The notes under the pieces: model-generated
Told to the model about the DNA's origin: nothing
The model's input: only the letters and a program-made list of their open reading frames with translations
Databases searched by the model: none
Part shown: in pieces, positions 1 through 7,256 of the stretch
Layout: each line of letters starts with the position of its first letter
Numbering within the stretch: position 1 is the stretch's first letter
Made by a program: the position numbers and the translations under genes
Assembly: GCA_903916135.1 (NCBI GenBank)
Contig: CAIWVT010000139.1
Coordinates: 1 to 10,149, forward strand
DNA: 10,149 nt
Source of the DNA: an uncultured bacterium
GTDB lineage: Bacteria; Bacteroidota; Bacteroidia; Bacteroidales; CAIWKO01
Direction of reading: 5' to 3'

Positions 1-237
1 AATCAGTGAATCTGTGGCAAACATCCTAATTTTCTTCCCGTTCGGCGGTAGGCTCTGCCTCCGTCGGAAATATCTTTATAGGCTTTTGCCTAATATTAGT
101 TATGCGAAGTGTAACTTCACACCCGAAAAAAGTCCGTGTATAAAAAACCGCTTCCTTTGGATAAAAATATTGACTGTAAATGGTAGTATTCAATTTCTCA
201 AAATCAGTGAATCTGTGGCAACATCCTAATTTTCTTC
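1..237. repeat. 36-37 bp direct repeat (1-37 and 202-237) bounding a 164 bp non-coding segment
   Basis: Both copies begin AATCAGTGAATCTGTGGCA and continue with ACATCCTAATTTTCTTC. They differ by one extra A in the left copy. The right copy runs over the stop codon and last three sense codons of thiL, so the left copy looks like a second version of the thiL 3' end. The AATCAGTGAATCTGTGGC part resembles short interspersed repeats I know from Bacteroidota intergenic regions (inference). The left copy starts at the window edge and may extend further. No gene is visible between the copies. Confidence 0.8.
41..121. other. Cluster of three stem-loops downstream of thiL
   Basis: Three hairpins follow one another. 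41-68 has an 8 bp outer stem with two G-T pairs, a bulged T49 and a 4 bp AGGC/GCCT inner stem with loop TCT. 79-92 is TAGGC-TTTT-GCCTA. 103-121 centres on GAAGT-GTA-ACTTC and extends to 8 bp on the minus strand. They lie just past the thiL stop and could end or stabilise its transcript, but none is followed by a clear T-run on either strand, so a classical intrinsic terminator is not supported. Confidence 0.5.
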
Positions 238-1278
238 TCCCCGCAACGCATCCCACCCCTGTGCCGTGATAGGAATTGCCTGTCCGCTGCGCGAGATGAG
301 GTTCATGCCGCTTGCAGCATCCATGATATGTCCAATCACGCTCACCTCCTGAAATTTTCGGATGGTTTCATAGTCCCGTTGTGCAATGGTGAACAACAAT
401 TCGTAATCCTCCCCGCCATTCATGGCAGCGGTTGTGGGGTCAATGTTCATGGAGTCGCATAGGGTTATGGTGGAAATATCAATGGGAATTTTTTCTTCAT
501 ACACAGCGCATCCCTTGCCTGAACTTTTGCATATATGGAGTAATTCAGAAGCCAAGCCATCGGAAATATCAATCATGGCGGTTGGTTTGATGCCATGTTC
601 TTTGAATAGGGCAATGATGTCGCGTCGCGCTTCGGGTTTCAGTTGTCGCTCAATGGGATAATCGTAGCCTTCGAGGTCGGGTTGCATGTTGGGGTCAGCA
701 AGGAAGACAGTTTTTTCGCGTTCCAACAGCAATAAGCCTGCATAAGCACTACCCAAATCGCCGCTCACACAAATCAAATCGTGTTCGGCAGCCGTGGAGC
801 GATAGACTACTTCCTTTTTATCCACCGTTCCGACCACCGTGATGGAAACAAACAAACCCGCGCGGCTCGAAGTGGTGTCGCCACCCACGATATCCACCTG
901 ATATTTTTCGCACGCCAGACATATTCCTGCATAGAATTCCTCCAAAGCTTCTAACGAAAAACGGTTGGAGACGGCAATGCCCACCGTGATTTGCTTCGGA
1001 ATGCCATTCATGGCATATATGTCGGAAAAATTGACCACGGCAGCTTTGTATCCTAAATGCTTGAGGGGGGCATACGCCAAGTCGAAGTGTATGCCTTCGT
1101 TCAACAAATCGGTTGAGATTAAAGTGTAGGAATCGCCCGCGTCAATCACGGCAGCATCATCTCCAATTCCTTTGATGGATGCGGCATGTTTAAGTACGAT
1201 TCCGGAAGTGAGATGGTCAATAAGTCCGAATTCTCCCAAATCAGACAAGGAGGTATGTGTAGGTTTTTGTTCAATCAT
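226..1278 (-). CDS. thiL: Thiamine-monophosphate kinase ThiL
   Basis: ThiL phosphorylates thiamine monophosphate with ATP to give thiamine pyrophosphate, the last step of cofactor synthesis, in the cytoplasm. The 350-residue product has the order of motifs expected for the PurM/AIR-synthase-like fold: LGEFGLID (14-21), GIGDDAAVID (37-46) with the metal-binding Asp pair, STDLLNEGIHF (55-65), NFSDIYAMNG (83-92), VGGDTT (131-136), DISDGLASEL (237-246) and GGEDYELLFT (288-297). Length is normal for the family. I chose the ATG at 1278. A GTG at 1293 would add five residues, but those codons are the promoter box TACTTTTG itself. The gene stands alone, divergent from the HAD gene, and looks more GC-rich than the AT-rich intergenic DNA around it. 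Its last codons lie inside a direct repeat shared with 1-37. Confidence 0.93.
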   Translation of the reverse strand: MIEQKPTHTSLSDLGEFGLIDHLTSGIVLKHAASIKGIGDDAAVIDAGDSYTLISTDLLNEGIHFDLAYAPLKHLGYKAAVVNFSDIYAMNGIPKQITVGIAVSNRFSLEALEEFYAGICLACEKYQVDIVGGDTTSSRAGLFVSITVVGTVDKKEVVYRSTAAEHDLICVSGDLGSAYAGLLLLEREKTVFLADPNMQPDLEGYDYPIERQLKPEARRDIIALFKEHGIKPTAMIDISDGLASELLHICKSSGKGCAVYEEKIPIDISTITLCDSMNIDPTTAAMNGGEDYELLFTIAQRDYETIRKFQEVSVIGHIMDAASGMNLISRSGQAIPITAQGWDALRGEEN

Positions 1279-1282
1279 AGTG

Positions 1283-1290
1283 CAAAAGTA
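1283..1290 (-). promoter_or_regulatory. Promoter -7 box TACTTTTG of thiL
   Basis: TACTTTTG on the minus strand fits the Bacteroidota -7 consensus TAnnTTTG exactly. Its last base is only four bases from the ATG at 1278, so transcription should begin at or beside the start codon. I see no clear -33 TTG. Confidence 0.7.
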
Positions 1291-1415
1291 CACAATTGAT
1301 TTGAAATGTGTGGGATTGCTATCGAAAAAAAATCAAGAAAACAATACCAATTTGATTTGACATATAAATATAGTAAGGAATGGTATTACAAAAACGGAAC
1401 TACAAAGAAGAGCTT

Positions 1416-1565
1416 ACTCCGAAAACCACAAAGAAAAGAAATACCACGAAGACACGAGGACACAAAGCATCACAAAGCATTGTTACTCTGAATAAGAAAC
1501 TTTTAAATACTTCGTGTATCTTAGAGTCTTTGTGTCTTAGTGGTAAAATTTGGACTTTTCGGAGT
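1416..1565. repeat. Long imperfect inverted repeat, MITE-like, without coding content
   Basis: The ends are perfect 10 bp inverted repeats, ACTCCGAAAA (1416-1425) and TTTTCGGAGT (1556-1565). Inside, 1442-1477 and 1510-1545 are inverted copies matching at about 27 of 36 positions, starting TACCAC and ending AAG, around a 32-base AT-rich loop (1478-1509). The arms consist of short degenerate motifs such as AAGACAC and CACAAAG, a type frequent in Bacteroidota intergenic DNA (from memory). Open frames across it on both strands have no protein-like features. The rest of 1279-1709 is AT-rich and holds only the two flanking promoters. Confidence 0.7.
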
Positions 1566-1685
1566 GGGTTTAAAGAATATGTTATTAAACGCTCACAAAG
1601 AGCTTTATCGAATCCCTGCGATAGCATTATAGTAAAATTATATTTTTTTAACTAAAAATAATTCTACAGCTTATTCTTTTGTTGT

Positions 1686-1692
1686 TATTTTG
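1686..1692 (+). promoter_or_regulatory. Candidate -7 box of the HAD gene (TATTTTG, then CA)
   Basis: TATTTTGCA lies 17 bases before the ATG at 1710. It is one base short of TAnnTTTG but shares the TTTGCA end with the thiL, M16 and LOG promoter boxes. It would give a leader of roughly 13 bases. No convincing -33 element. Confidence 0.35.
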
Positions 1693-1709
1693 CACCAAAA
1701 TTAAAATAG

Positions 1710-2408
1710 ATGTATTCAAAGGATTCCATAAAAAATATTATCTTCGACTTTGGAGGTGTGATTATCAACATAGACTTTTGGCGAAGCATCAATGCTTTCA
1801 TAGCGCTTGGCGTTAAAAATTTCGACACCTTGTATTCTAAAACCAAACAATCGCAAATTTTTGATGATTTGGATATTGGCTCCATCAGTCCGAAAGATTT
1901 TTGCGAAGTGTTGATACGCTTGTTTCCAAAACATACCACCACACAACAAATTGTGGATGCATGGAATGCCATCATTTTAGATATCCCTGAAAAACGCATC
2001 CGATTGTTAGAACAGATTCGTCCGAATTATCGGATATTTTTGTTGAGCAACACCAATAGCATCCATAATGAGCTGTACACAGCGCAACTTGAGCACATCT
2101 ATGGATATAAAAACCTCTCAGAGTTATTTGACAAAGTTTATCTTTCTTATGAAGTACATCTGCGCAAACCCAATCCGCAATTTTATCAGATGGTGTTGCA
2201 AGAAAATAATCTGAATCCTCATGAAACGGTTTTTATTGACGATTCGGAACAAAACTTACCTATTGCACGTCAATTAGGCATCAATACTATTTTGCTCAAT
2301 CAAAATAAAGATGTAAGCGAATTGTTCAACGATGGCAGACTTATTCCCATTGCTCAGCCCGATGGAATTGTGCACGACAAAATCATGATGAAGTTTAATG
2401 CCAATTAA
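1710..2408 (+). CDS. HAD-superfamily phosphatase, YihX-like
   Basis: This 232-residue protein is a haloacid-dehalogenase-type hydrolase, probably a cytoplasmic phosphatase acting on a small phosphorylated metabolite. Motif I is FDFGGVI with the nucleophile at D13. The usual second Asp of DxD is replaced by G15, as in the YihX group (FDLGNV), which includes the E. coli glucose-1-phosphatase. Motif II is LLSNTNS (S113), motif III the Lys of RKPNP (K153), and motif IV FIDDSEQN (D177, D178). The helical cap (about 25-95) contains LDIGSISPKDF, like the cap of YihX. The substrate cannot be read from sequence. The start is the first ATG, preceded by an A-rich stretch with no Shine-Dalgarno. It converges on dusB with nine bases between the stops, leaving no room for a separate terminator. 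Confidence 0.85.
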   Translation: MYSKDSIKNIIFDFGGVIINIDFWRSINAFIALGVKNFDTLYSKTKQSQIFDDLDIGSISPKDFCEVLIRLFPKHTTTQQIVDAWNAIILDIPEKRIRLLEQIRPNYRIFLLSNTNSIHNELYTAQLEHIYGYKNLSELFDKVYLSYEVHLRKPNPQFYQMVLQENNLNPHETVFIDDSEQNLPIARQLGINTILLNQNKDVSELFNDGRLIPIAQPDGIVHDKIMMKFNAN

Positions 2409-2417
2409 ATCGAACGG

Positions 2418-3389
2418 CTAAATAGTTGCATAAAACGTCCGAACTTCTTCTAAGGTTTCTAAAATTTCCGGATACGTATCCACGGTAACAAGTTTCATTC
2501 GAAAAGGTTTGAAATCATGTAGTGCCCGAAACATACCACTGTAATGTTTTCGCATTTCGAGCAGGGCAAGCCGTTCCCCTTTTGTTTGGATAGATTTGGA
2601 AAGATGTTGCAAACAGATAGCGATACGTTCGTCAATCGTTGGTGTCTGCGGAAGTTTTTCTGAAAACAGAAAATCTTTAATATCGCGAAATATCCATGGA
2701 TTTCCGATGGCAGCCCGTCCAATCATGATTCCGTCCACTCCGTAGGTAAGTTTCATTTCTAAAGCTTTCAGATGTGAGTCCACATCTCCATTACCTATAA
2801 TAGGTATATGTATCTTGGGATTATTTTTCACTTCGCCTATCATAGTCCAATCGGCAACTCCTTTATACATCTGCGATTTTGTGCGCCCATGTATGGTCAG
2901 CAATTGCACACCCACATCCTGCAATTGTTCTGCCACCTGTTGAATCACAATATTTTTTTCGTCCCATCCTATTCGTGTTTTTGCTGTAATAGGAATGTTG
3001 GTGCTTTTCACAACCGCATCGGCAATTTGCACCATCTTGGGAATATCTTTCAACAAGGCAGCTCCTCCTCCTTTATCAACAATTTTCTTTACAGGACAGC
3101 CAAAGTTCAAGTCAATAAAATCAGGCTTCGCTTCCGTTGCAAATTTGGCTGCGGATGCCATAGATTCAGGATTATTGCCAAATATCTGAATCCCTAAAGG
3201 TCGTTCGGCTTCATTGAACTGCATTTTGTTGAAGCTTTTCTCCACATTACGAATCAAGGCATCGGCAGCCACGAATTCCGAAACAAGCATATCCGCTCCA
3301 AAGGCTTTGCAGATACTCCGAAACGAACTATCGGTGATGTCTTCCATCGGTGCTAAGGCAATAATAAAATCAGGTAATTTTAAATTCAT
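2418..3389 (-). CDS. dusB: tRNA-dihydrouridine synthase, DusB type
   Basis: FMN-dependent reduction of specific uridines in tRNA to dihydrouridine, using NADPH. The 323-residue product is a TIM barrel with APMEDITD (13-20) binding FMN, LNFGCPVKK (94-102) with catalytic C98, TAKTRIGW (135-142), TIHGRT (165-170), GNGDV (199-203) and GIMIGRAAIGNPW (220-232), followed by the small helical tRNA-binding domain (about 245-323). The DusB assignment rests on overall likeness to the bacterial DusB/NifR3 branch rather than on one diagnostic residue. The start is the ATG at 3389. The gene diverges from the secreted-protein gene. A possible minus-strand -7 box, TATCTTGC (3438-3431), is imperfect, so its promoter is uncertain. 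Convergent with the HAD gene. Confidence 0.92.
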   Translation of the reverse strand: MNLKLPDFIIALAPMEDITDSSFRSICKAFGADMLVSEFVAADALIRNVEKSFNKMQFNEAERPLGIQIFGNNPESMASAAKFATEAKPDFIDLNFGCPVKKIVDKGGGAALLKDIPKMVQIADAVVKSTNIPITAKTRIGWDEKNIVIQQVAEQLQDVGVQLLTIHGRTKSQMYKGVADWTMIGEVKNNPKIHIPIIGNGDVDSHLKALEMKLTYGVDGIMIGRAAIGNPWIFRDIKDFLFSEKLPQTPTIDERIAICLQHLSKSIQTKGERLALLEMRKHYSGMFRALHDFKPFRMKLVTVDTYPEILETLEEVRTFYATI

Positions 3390-3412
3390 CTTCTGTTTAA
3401 ACTAAATTTTTG

Positions 3413-3420
3413 TATCTTTG
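3413..3420 (+). promoter_or_regulatory. Promoter -7 box TATCTTTG of the T9SS-secreted protein gene
   Basis: TATCTTTG matches TAnnTTTG exactly. Initiation about five bases downstream would give a leader of roughly 90 bases before the ATG at 3518. That AT-rich leader contains ATTAATAAT twice (3474-3482, 3487-3495). No clear -33 TTG is seen. Confidence 0.6.
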
Positions 3421-3517
3421 TAAAAAAATTGCAAGATAGTAGATATTTTTTATATCCCATACAACCAATTTCGATTAATAATTGTCATTAATAATACAAC
3501 TAATAAAAACAAAAATA

Positions 3518-6500
3518 ATGAAAAAACTTTACAAGTTACGTATCATATTTATTTGCGTAGTGATTTTTATTTCTTATGTGTCAAAATCAAACGCACAATT
3601 AACTGTAACACAAGGCGGAGGTCTTGGAATGACTCCCTTGCAATTGGTGCAACAAGTTTTAGTTGGAGGAGGGGTTACTGTCAGTAATGCCAGCTTCAAT
3701 GGAAGTTCCGGCTTGATTAATTCCAACATGGTGGGAAGTTTTCAAACCGCAGGTGTAGCCACCACACAATTGGGTTTCACAGGTGGAGTTGTAATTGCAT
3801 CAGGGAATGCTATAGGTGCTATCGGACCAAACTCATCAGGTAGCTTTGGAGCAATGATGGGAACAGGTTCAGACCCCGATTTACAATTGTTAATCCCTGC
3901 TCATACTGTTTTTGATAAAGCCGTATTAGAATTTGATTTTGTTCCGATTGCAGATACTATTAAGTTTAAATATGTATTTGGTTCAGACGAATTCGATGAA
4001 TTTTGTAACACGAATTATAATGATGTATTTGGTTTCTTTATCAGTGGTCCCGGCATTTCAGGTTCTTTTACAGGAGGTGCTATTAATATTGCATTGATGC
4101 CGAATAACCCAACAAATTATGTTACTATTGATAATGTTTGTGGTGCAGGTGCAGCATACTCTTGGTTAAACACATCAGGAGTTTATTATCAATATGATAG
4201 ACTTACACATGTATATACAGCTATGTGCGTTGTGCAACCCTGTCAAAACTATCATATTAAGTTAGCTGTTGGTGATGCCGGTGATCAAGCCTATGATTCC
4301 GGTGTATTTTTAGAAGAAAATAGTTTTTCGACTAATGGCATTAATTTTAGCACGCATTACACTTCCAATATAGATACTGTAGCCGTGGAAGGTTGCAATA
4401 ATGAAGTAATTAATTTTACACTTAGTCATCCGGCAACAGCACCTATTGTAATTCATTACACAATTTCGGGAACTGCAACAGAAGGAGTTGATTACCCTGT
4501 TTTGCCTGATAGTTTGATAATATATCCCGGACAAGATTCTGTAGGATTTACCATTATTCCAATCTCCGATAGTATTCCCGAACCTACGGAAACAGTTTTT
4601 ATAGTTTATCAAAATACGGTTTGCGGATCCATGGATACAATCACGATACTAATTAAAGATTATACGCCTATTACTGCTGCTTTACCTCCAGATTTTTATG
4701 TTTGTTCGGGCGCAGCAGCGACCCTTTCTGTCAATGCTGCAGGAGGCTTTGCACCTTTGTCTTATATTTGGACAGGCTTATCAGACACCACCTCAACTGT
4801 AGTGGTAAATCCACCAGTGCCAACAGAATATTATGTGACTACGGCTGATGCCTGTGGTCAATCAAGAATAGATAGTGTGAGAGTGAGTATTAGCAATCTA
4901 TCTTCTGCTATCTCCAATGTGGATTCTGTCACGTGTTTCGGATATATAGATGGCACAGCAACCGTTGCAGCAGCTACTGGTTTAGTGCCTTATCATTATA
5001 TTTGGTCCGGGACAAATGATACAACAGCCATGACAGATAGCCTTGCAGCAGGAACCTATACCGTTACTGTTTCGGATAATATTGGCTGCACAAGTACAAG
5101 TACAGTAGTTCTTGTCAACCCGCCACAATTAGCCATAACGTTGACTCCAAGTGATGAATATTGCCTTAATAGCTGTAATGGAAGCATTGCTAATACACTT
5201 ATTGGACCTTATCAGCTTCCGGTTTCATTTCTATGGAGTACCACCCCGGCACAAACAACACAAAATGCAAGTAATTTATGTGCGGGAAATTATACCGTAA
5301 CGGTTACGTATTCTTCGCATAGCTGTTCGGTAACACAATCGGCAACGGTTTCCACTACCCCCATTCAAGCCACCTTATCTGCAGCATCCACTGACCAACT
5401 CTGCCTTGGTGCTTGTAACGGAACAGCCACGGCAACAATTGCAGGAATTTATGACTTACCTGTAGCCTATTTATGGAATACAGTGCCCGCTCAAACCACG
5501 GCAACTGCTACAAATTTATGTGCCGGAACATACACGGTAACGGTTTCATATTCTCAATATAACTGCCCATTAATTCAAACCACTACAGTTAACACCACGC
5601 CTCCTCAAGCCACATTATCCATAACACCATCAGATCAATTTTGTACAGGAGCATGTAATGGACAAGCAGCAGCAGCATTTGCCGGAACATTCGATCCACC
5701 ATTGATATATTCATGGAGTAGTGTACCAGTTCAAACAACAGCAACGGCTACAAGTTTGTGCCCCGGCACCTATACAGTAACAGCCACGTATTCGCAATAT
5801 CACTGCCCATTAGTTCAAACAACAACTATTGGCACTTTGCCTATTGGAGACTCTTTGATTTTGAATCCGGTTGGCGAACTCTGTTGCAATGGGAAAGTTA
5901 ATTCTATCTTTACAGCAAATGCTCCCCCCGTTGCATATCATTGGAATAATGGTCAAACTACAGATTCGATTATAAACTTATGCACCGGAGATTACACATT
6001 AACTGTTACATATTCCCAATATCATTGTACGATGATTCAAACAACTCATGTTGATAAATTAGGGATTATATCTGCGGATTTTTCAACAACTCCAAATCCG
6101 GCAGAAGGATTAGTACCTTTATCGGTTGACTTTACTACCCCTGGAATCGGTGTAGTATCTTATCATTGGGATTTTGGCGATGGCACTGACACTAATTCAC
6201 AGAGTGCAACTCATGTTTATCCTGATATGGGAATTTATGCTGTTACCCTTACTGTGTGGGGGCAAGATAGTTGCTCTGCCACCTATACCGTCTCTGTTGT
6301 GGCGATTCAACCTTCAAAAATGTCTATCCCCAATGTTTTCACACCTAATGGGGATGGTGTAAACGATGTGTTTAAAATAGAATCTGAAGGAATATTGACA
6401 ATTAAAATTGATATTTATGATCGTTGGGGCAAAAAAATCTTTGATTTTAATGGTGCGGCTTTTTCAAATAAAGATGAGAAAAAAGAAATATGGGATGGCA

Positions 6501-6613
6501 CAACAAGAGCTGGAGCAAAATGCGCTGATGGAACTTATTATTACGTAATATATGCCTACGGATATGATAAAAAAGAATATCAACTTCAAGGTACTATAAC
6601 CTTGCTGCGATAG
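3518..6613 (+). CDS. Large modular T9SS type B secreted protein with choice-of-anchor L, Calx-beta-like, SprB-like and PKD domains
   Basis: A 1031-residue exported protein, probably a surface adhesin or gliding-associated protein; its ligand is unknown. Residues 1-26 form a signal peptide (lysines, hydrophobic core, cleavage likely after SNA). Residues about 37-270 match the choice-of-anchor L domain (VFGSDEFDEFCN 153-164, FGFFISGPG 171-179). A Calx-beta-like domain follows (about 283-382, ending DSIPEPTETVFIVY). About 390-533 are Ig/SprB-like (CFGYIDGTA, AGTYTVTVSD), then four cysteine-bearing repeats of about 80 residues (540-846). A PKD domain (about 850-930) has WDFGDGT. The end (937-1031) is the gliding-motility-associated type B signal: IPNVFTPNGDGVNDVF, IYDRWGKKIF, DGTYYYV, GTITLL. 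I chose the ATG at 3518 because it opens a normal signal peptide; the upstream TTG at 3482 adds twelve residues before it. The stop is one base from the convergent methyltransferase stop. Whether it takes part in gliding cannot be told. Confidence 0.9.
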   Translation: MKKLYKLRIIFICVVIFISYVSKSNAQLTVTQGGGLGMTPLQLVQQVLVGGGVTVSNASFNGSSGLINSNMVGSFQTAGVATTQLGFTGGVVIASGNAIGAIGPNSSGSFGAMMGTGSDPDLQLLIPAHTVFDKAVLEFDFVPIADTIKFKYVFGSDEFDEFCNTNYNDVFGFFISGPGISGSFTGGAINIALMPNNPTNYVTIDNVCGAGAAYSWLNTSGVYYQYDRLTHVYTAMCVVQPCQNYHIKLAVGDAGDQAYDSGVFLEENSFSTNGINFSTHYTSNIDTVAVEGCNNEVINFTLSHPATAPIVIHYTISGTATEGVDYPVLPDSLIIYPGQDSVGFTIIPISDSIPEPTETVFIVYQNTVCGSMDTITILIKDYTPITAALPPDFYVCSGAAATLSVNAAGGFAPLSYIWTGLSDTTSTVVVNPPVPTEYYVTTADACGQSRIDSVRVSISNLSSAISNVDSVTCFGYIDGTATVAAATGLVPYHYIWSGTNDTTAMTDSLAAGTYTVTVSDNIGCTSTSTVVLVNPPQLAITLTPSDEYCLNSCNGSIANTLIGPYQLPVSFLWSTTPAQTTQNASNLCAGNYTVTVTYSSHSCSVTQSATVSTTPIQATLSAASTDQLCLGACNGTATATIAGIYDLPVAYLWNTVPAQTTATATNLCAGTYTVTVSYSQYNCPLIQTTTVNTTPPQATLSITPSDQFCTGACNGQAAAAFAGTFDPPLIYSWSSVPVQTTATATSLCPGTYTVTATYSQYHCPLVQTTTIGTLPIGDSLILNPVGELCCNGKVNSIFTANAPPVAYHWNNGQTTDSIINLCTGDYTLTVTYSQYHCTMIQTTHVDKLGIISADFSTTPNPAEGLVPLSVDFTTPGIGVVSYHWDFGDGTDTNSQSATHVYPDMGIYAVTLTVWGQDSCSATYTVSVVAIQPSKMSIPNVFTPNGDGVNDVFKIESEGILTIKIDIYDRWGKKIFDFNGAAFSNKDEKKEIWDGTTRAGAKCADGTYYYVIYAYGYDKKEYQLQGTITLLR
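5135..6055 (+). repeat. Four coding repeats of about 80 residues (SprB-like) within the secreted protein
   Basis: Units start near residues 540, 618, 698 and 780. The first three share (S/T)DxxCxxxCNG; all share LC(A/P/T)G, then (N/T/D)YT(V/L)T(V/A)xYS and a late Cys. The fourth has CCNG in place of CxxxCNG. DNA similarity is strongest between units 2 and 3, around the motif CAATATnACTGCCCATTA. Recurrent Cys suggests disulfides outside the cell (inference). Confidence 0.8.
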
Positions 6614-6614
6614 A

Positions 6615-7256
6615 CTATTTCTTCTGAATAATCATCATTCCATCACGAAAGGGCAGTAAATAATTTTCTGCCCTTTTGTCATTTTTGACATAGCGATTGA
6701 ATTCAACGATGGCTTTGGTTTCTTTATCGTCTTGCTGATGCTCATCAAATATTTTACCATGCCACAACACATTGTCGGCAATGATGTAGCCCCTTGGTTT
6801 CACTTTTTCGAACACAAGTTCATACACATCAGTATATATTTCTTTGTCGCAGTCAATATAAACCAAGTCGAACAGCATATCAAGGTTTGGAATCACTTCC
6901 ATGGCATCGCCAATGTGTAACTGAATTTTGTTTTCAAGCCCTGAAAGTTTGAAATACTTGCGGCAGATTTCTTCCAATTCAGGATCTTTTTCAATGGTGT
7001 GTAAGGTGCCATGCTCTTGTAAGCCTTGCGCCAAACAAATGGCTGAATAGCCTGTGTAAGTTCCAATCTCAAGTATGCTTTCTGCTCGCATCATGCTGCT
7101 TATCATTGCTAAAAATCTGCCTTGCAAGAAACCACAAAGCATGATGGGATTCATCACTTTGAGATGGGTTTCGCGGGTTAATTGCTTTAGGATATCATTT
7201 TCCGTGGAGGAAATTTCTTCAGCATAATCATGTATCTTCTGTTCGATAAGATTCAT
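6615..7256 (-). CDS. Class I SAM-dependent O-methyltransferase (metal-dependent, COMT-like)
   Basis: The 213-residue product resembles the small cation-dependent O-methyltransferases (catechol/caffeoyl-CoA type) that methylate hydroxyl groups of small molecules. The SAM-binding motif I is ILEIGTYTGYSA (61-72). The acidic residue ending strand 2 is in TIEKDP (E89). HIGDAMEV (114-121) follows. YIDCDKE (133-139) and ADNVLW (160-165) hold the likely metal ligands D135, D161 and N162. The N-terminal ETHLKVMNPIML segment is typical of the Bacteroidota version. Length is full. The ATG at 7256 lies inside the upstream M16 gene, overlapping it by 29 bases in another frame, so the two are probably one transcript with coupled translation. 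The substrate is unknown. The 3' end also carries, in antisense, the terminator of the convergent gene. Confidence 0.9.
   Translation of the reverse strand: MNLIEQKIHDYAEEISSTENDILKQLTRETHLKVMNPIMLCGFLQGRFLAMISSMMRAESILEIGTYTGYSAICLAQGLQEHGTLHTIEKDPELEEICRKYFKLSGLENKIQLHIGDAMEVIPNLDMLFDLVYIDCDKEIYTDVYELVFEKVKPRGYIIADNVLWHGKIFDEHQQDDKETKAIVEFNRYVKNDKRAENYLLPFRDGMMIIQKK
6648..6685 (+). terminator. Intrinsic terminator of the secreted-protein gene, inside the antisense of the methyltransferase gene
   Basis: AAAGGGCAG (6648-6656) and CTGCCCTTT (6668-6676) form a perfect 9 bp stem around an 11-base AT loop. The stem runs into TTTTGTCATTTTT on the plus strand, 34 bases past the stop at 6613. On the minus strand the same stem is followed by CGTGATGG, not T, so it should stop only plus-strand transcripts. 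The bases also encode the KRAENYLLPF region of the methyltransferase. Confidence 0.75.

Noticed and set aside
26..256. Short open frames in 14-256 on both strands
   Set aside because: They cross the direct repeats and hairpins and resemble no known protein.
1380..1655. Open frames on both strands across 1380-1655 as genes
   Set aside because: They lie in the inverted repeat element, show no domain or start signal, and overlap each other antisense.
6587..6604. CAAGGT-ACTATA-ACCTTG hairpin as terminator of the methyltransferase gene (minus strand)
   Set aside because: The stem is only 6 bp and the T-run on the minus strand begins about a dozen bases later; support is too weak.
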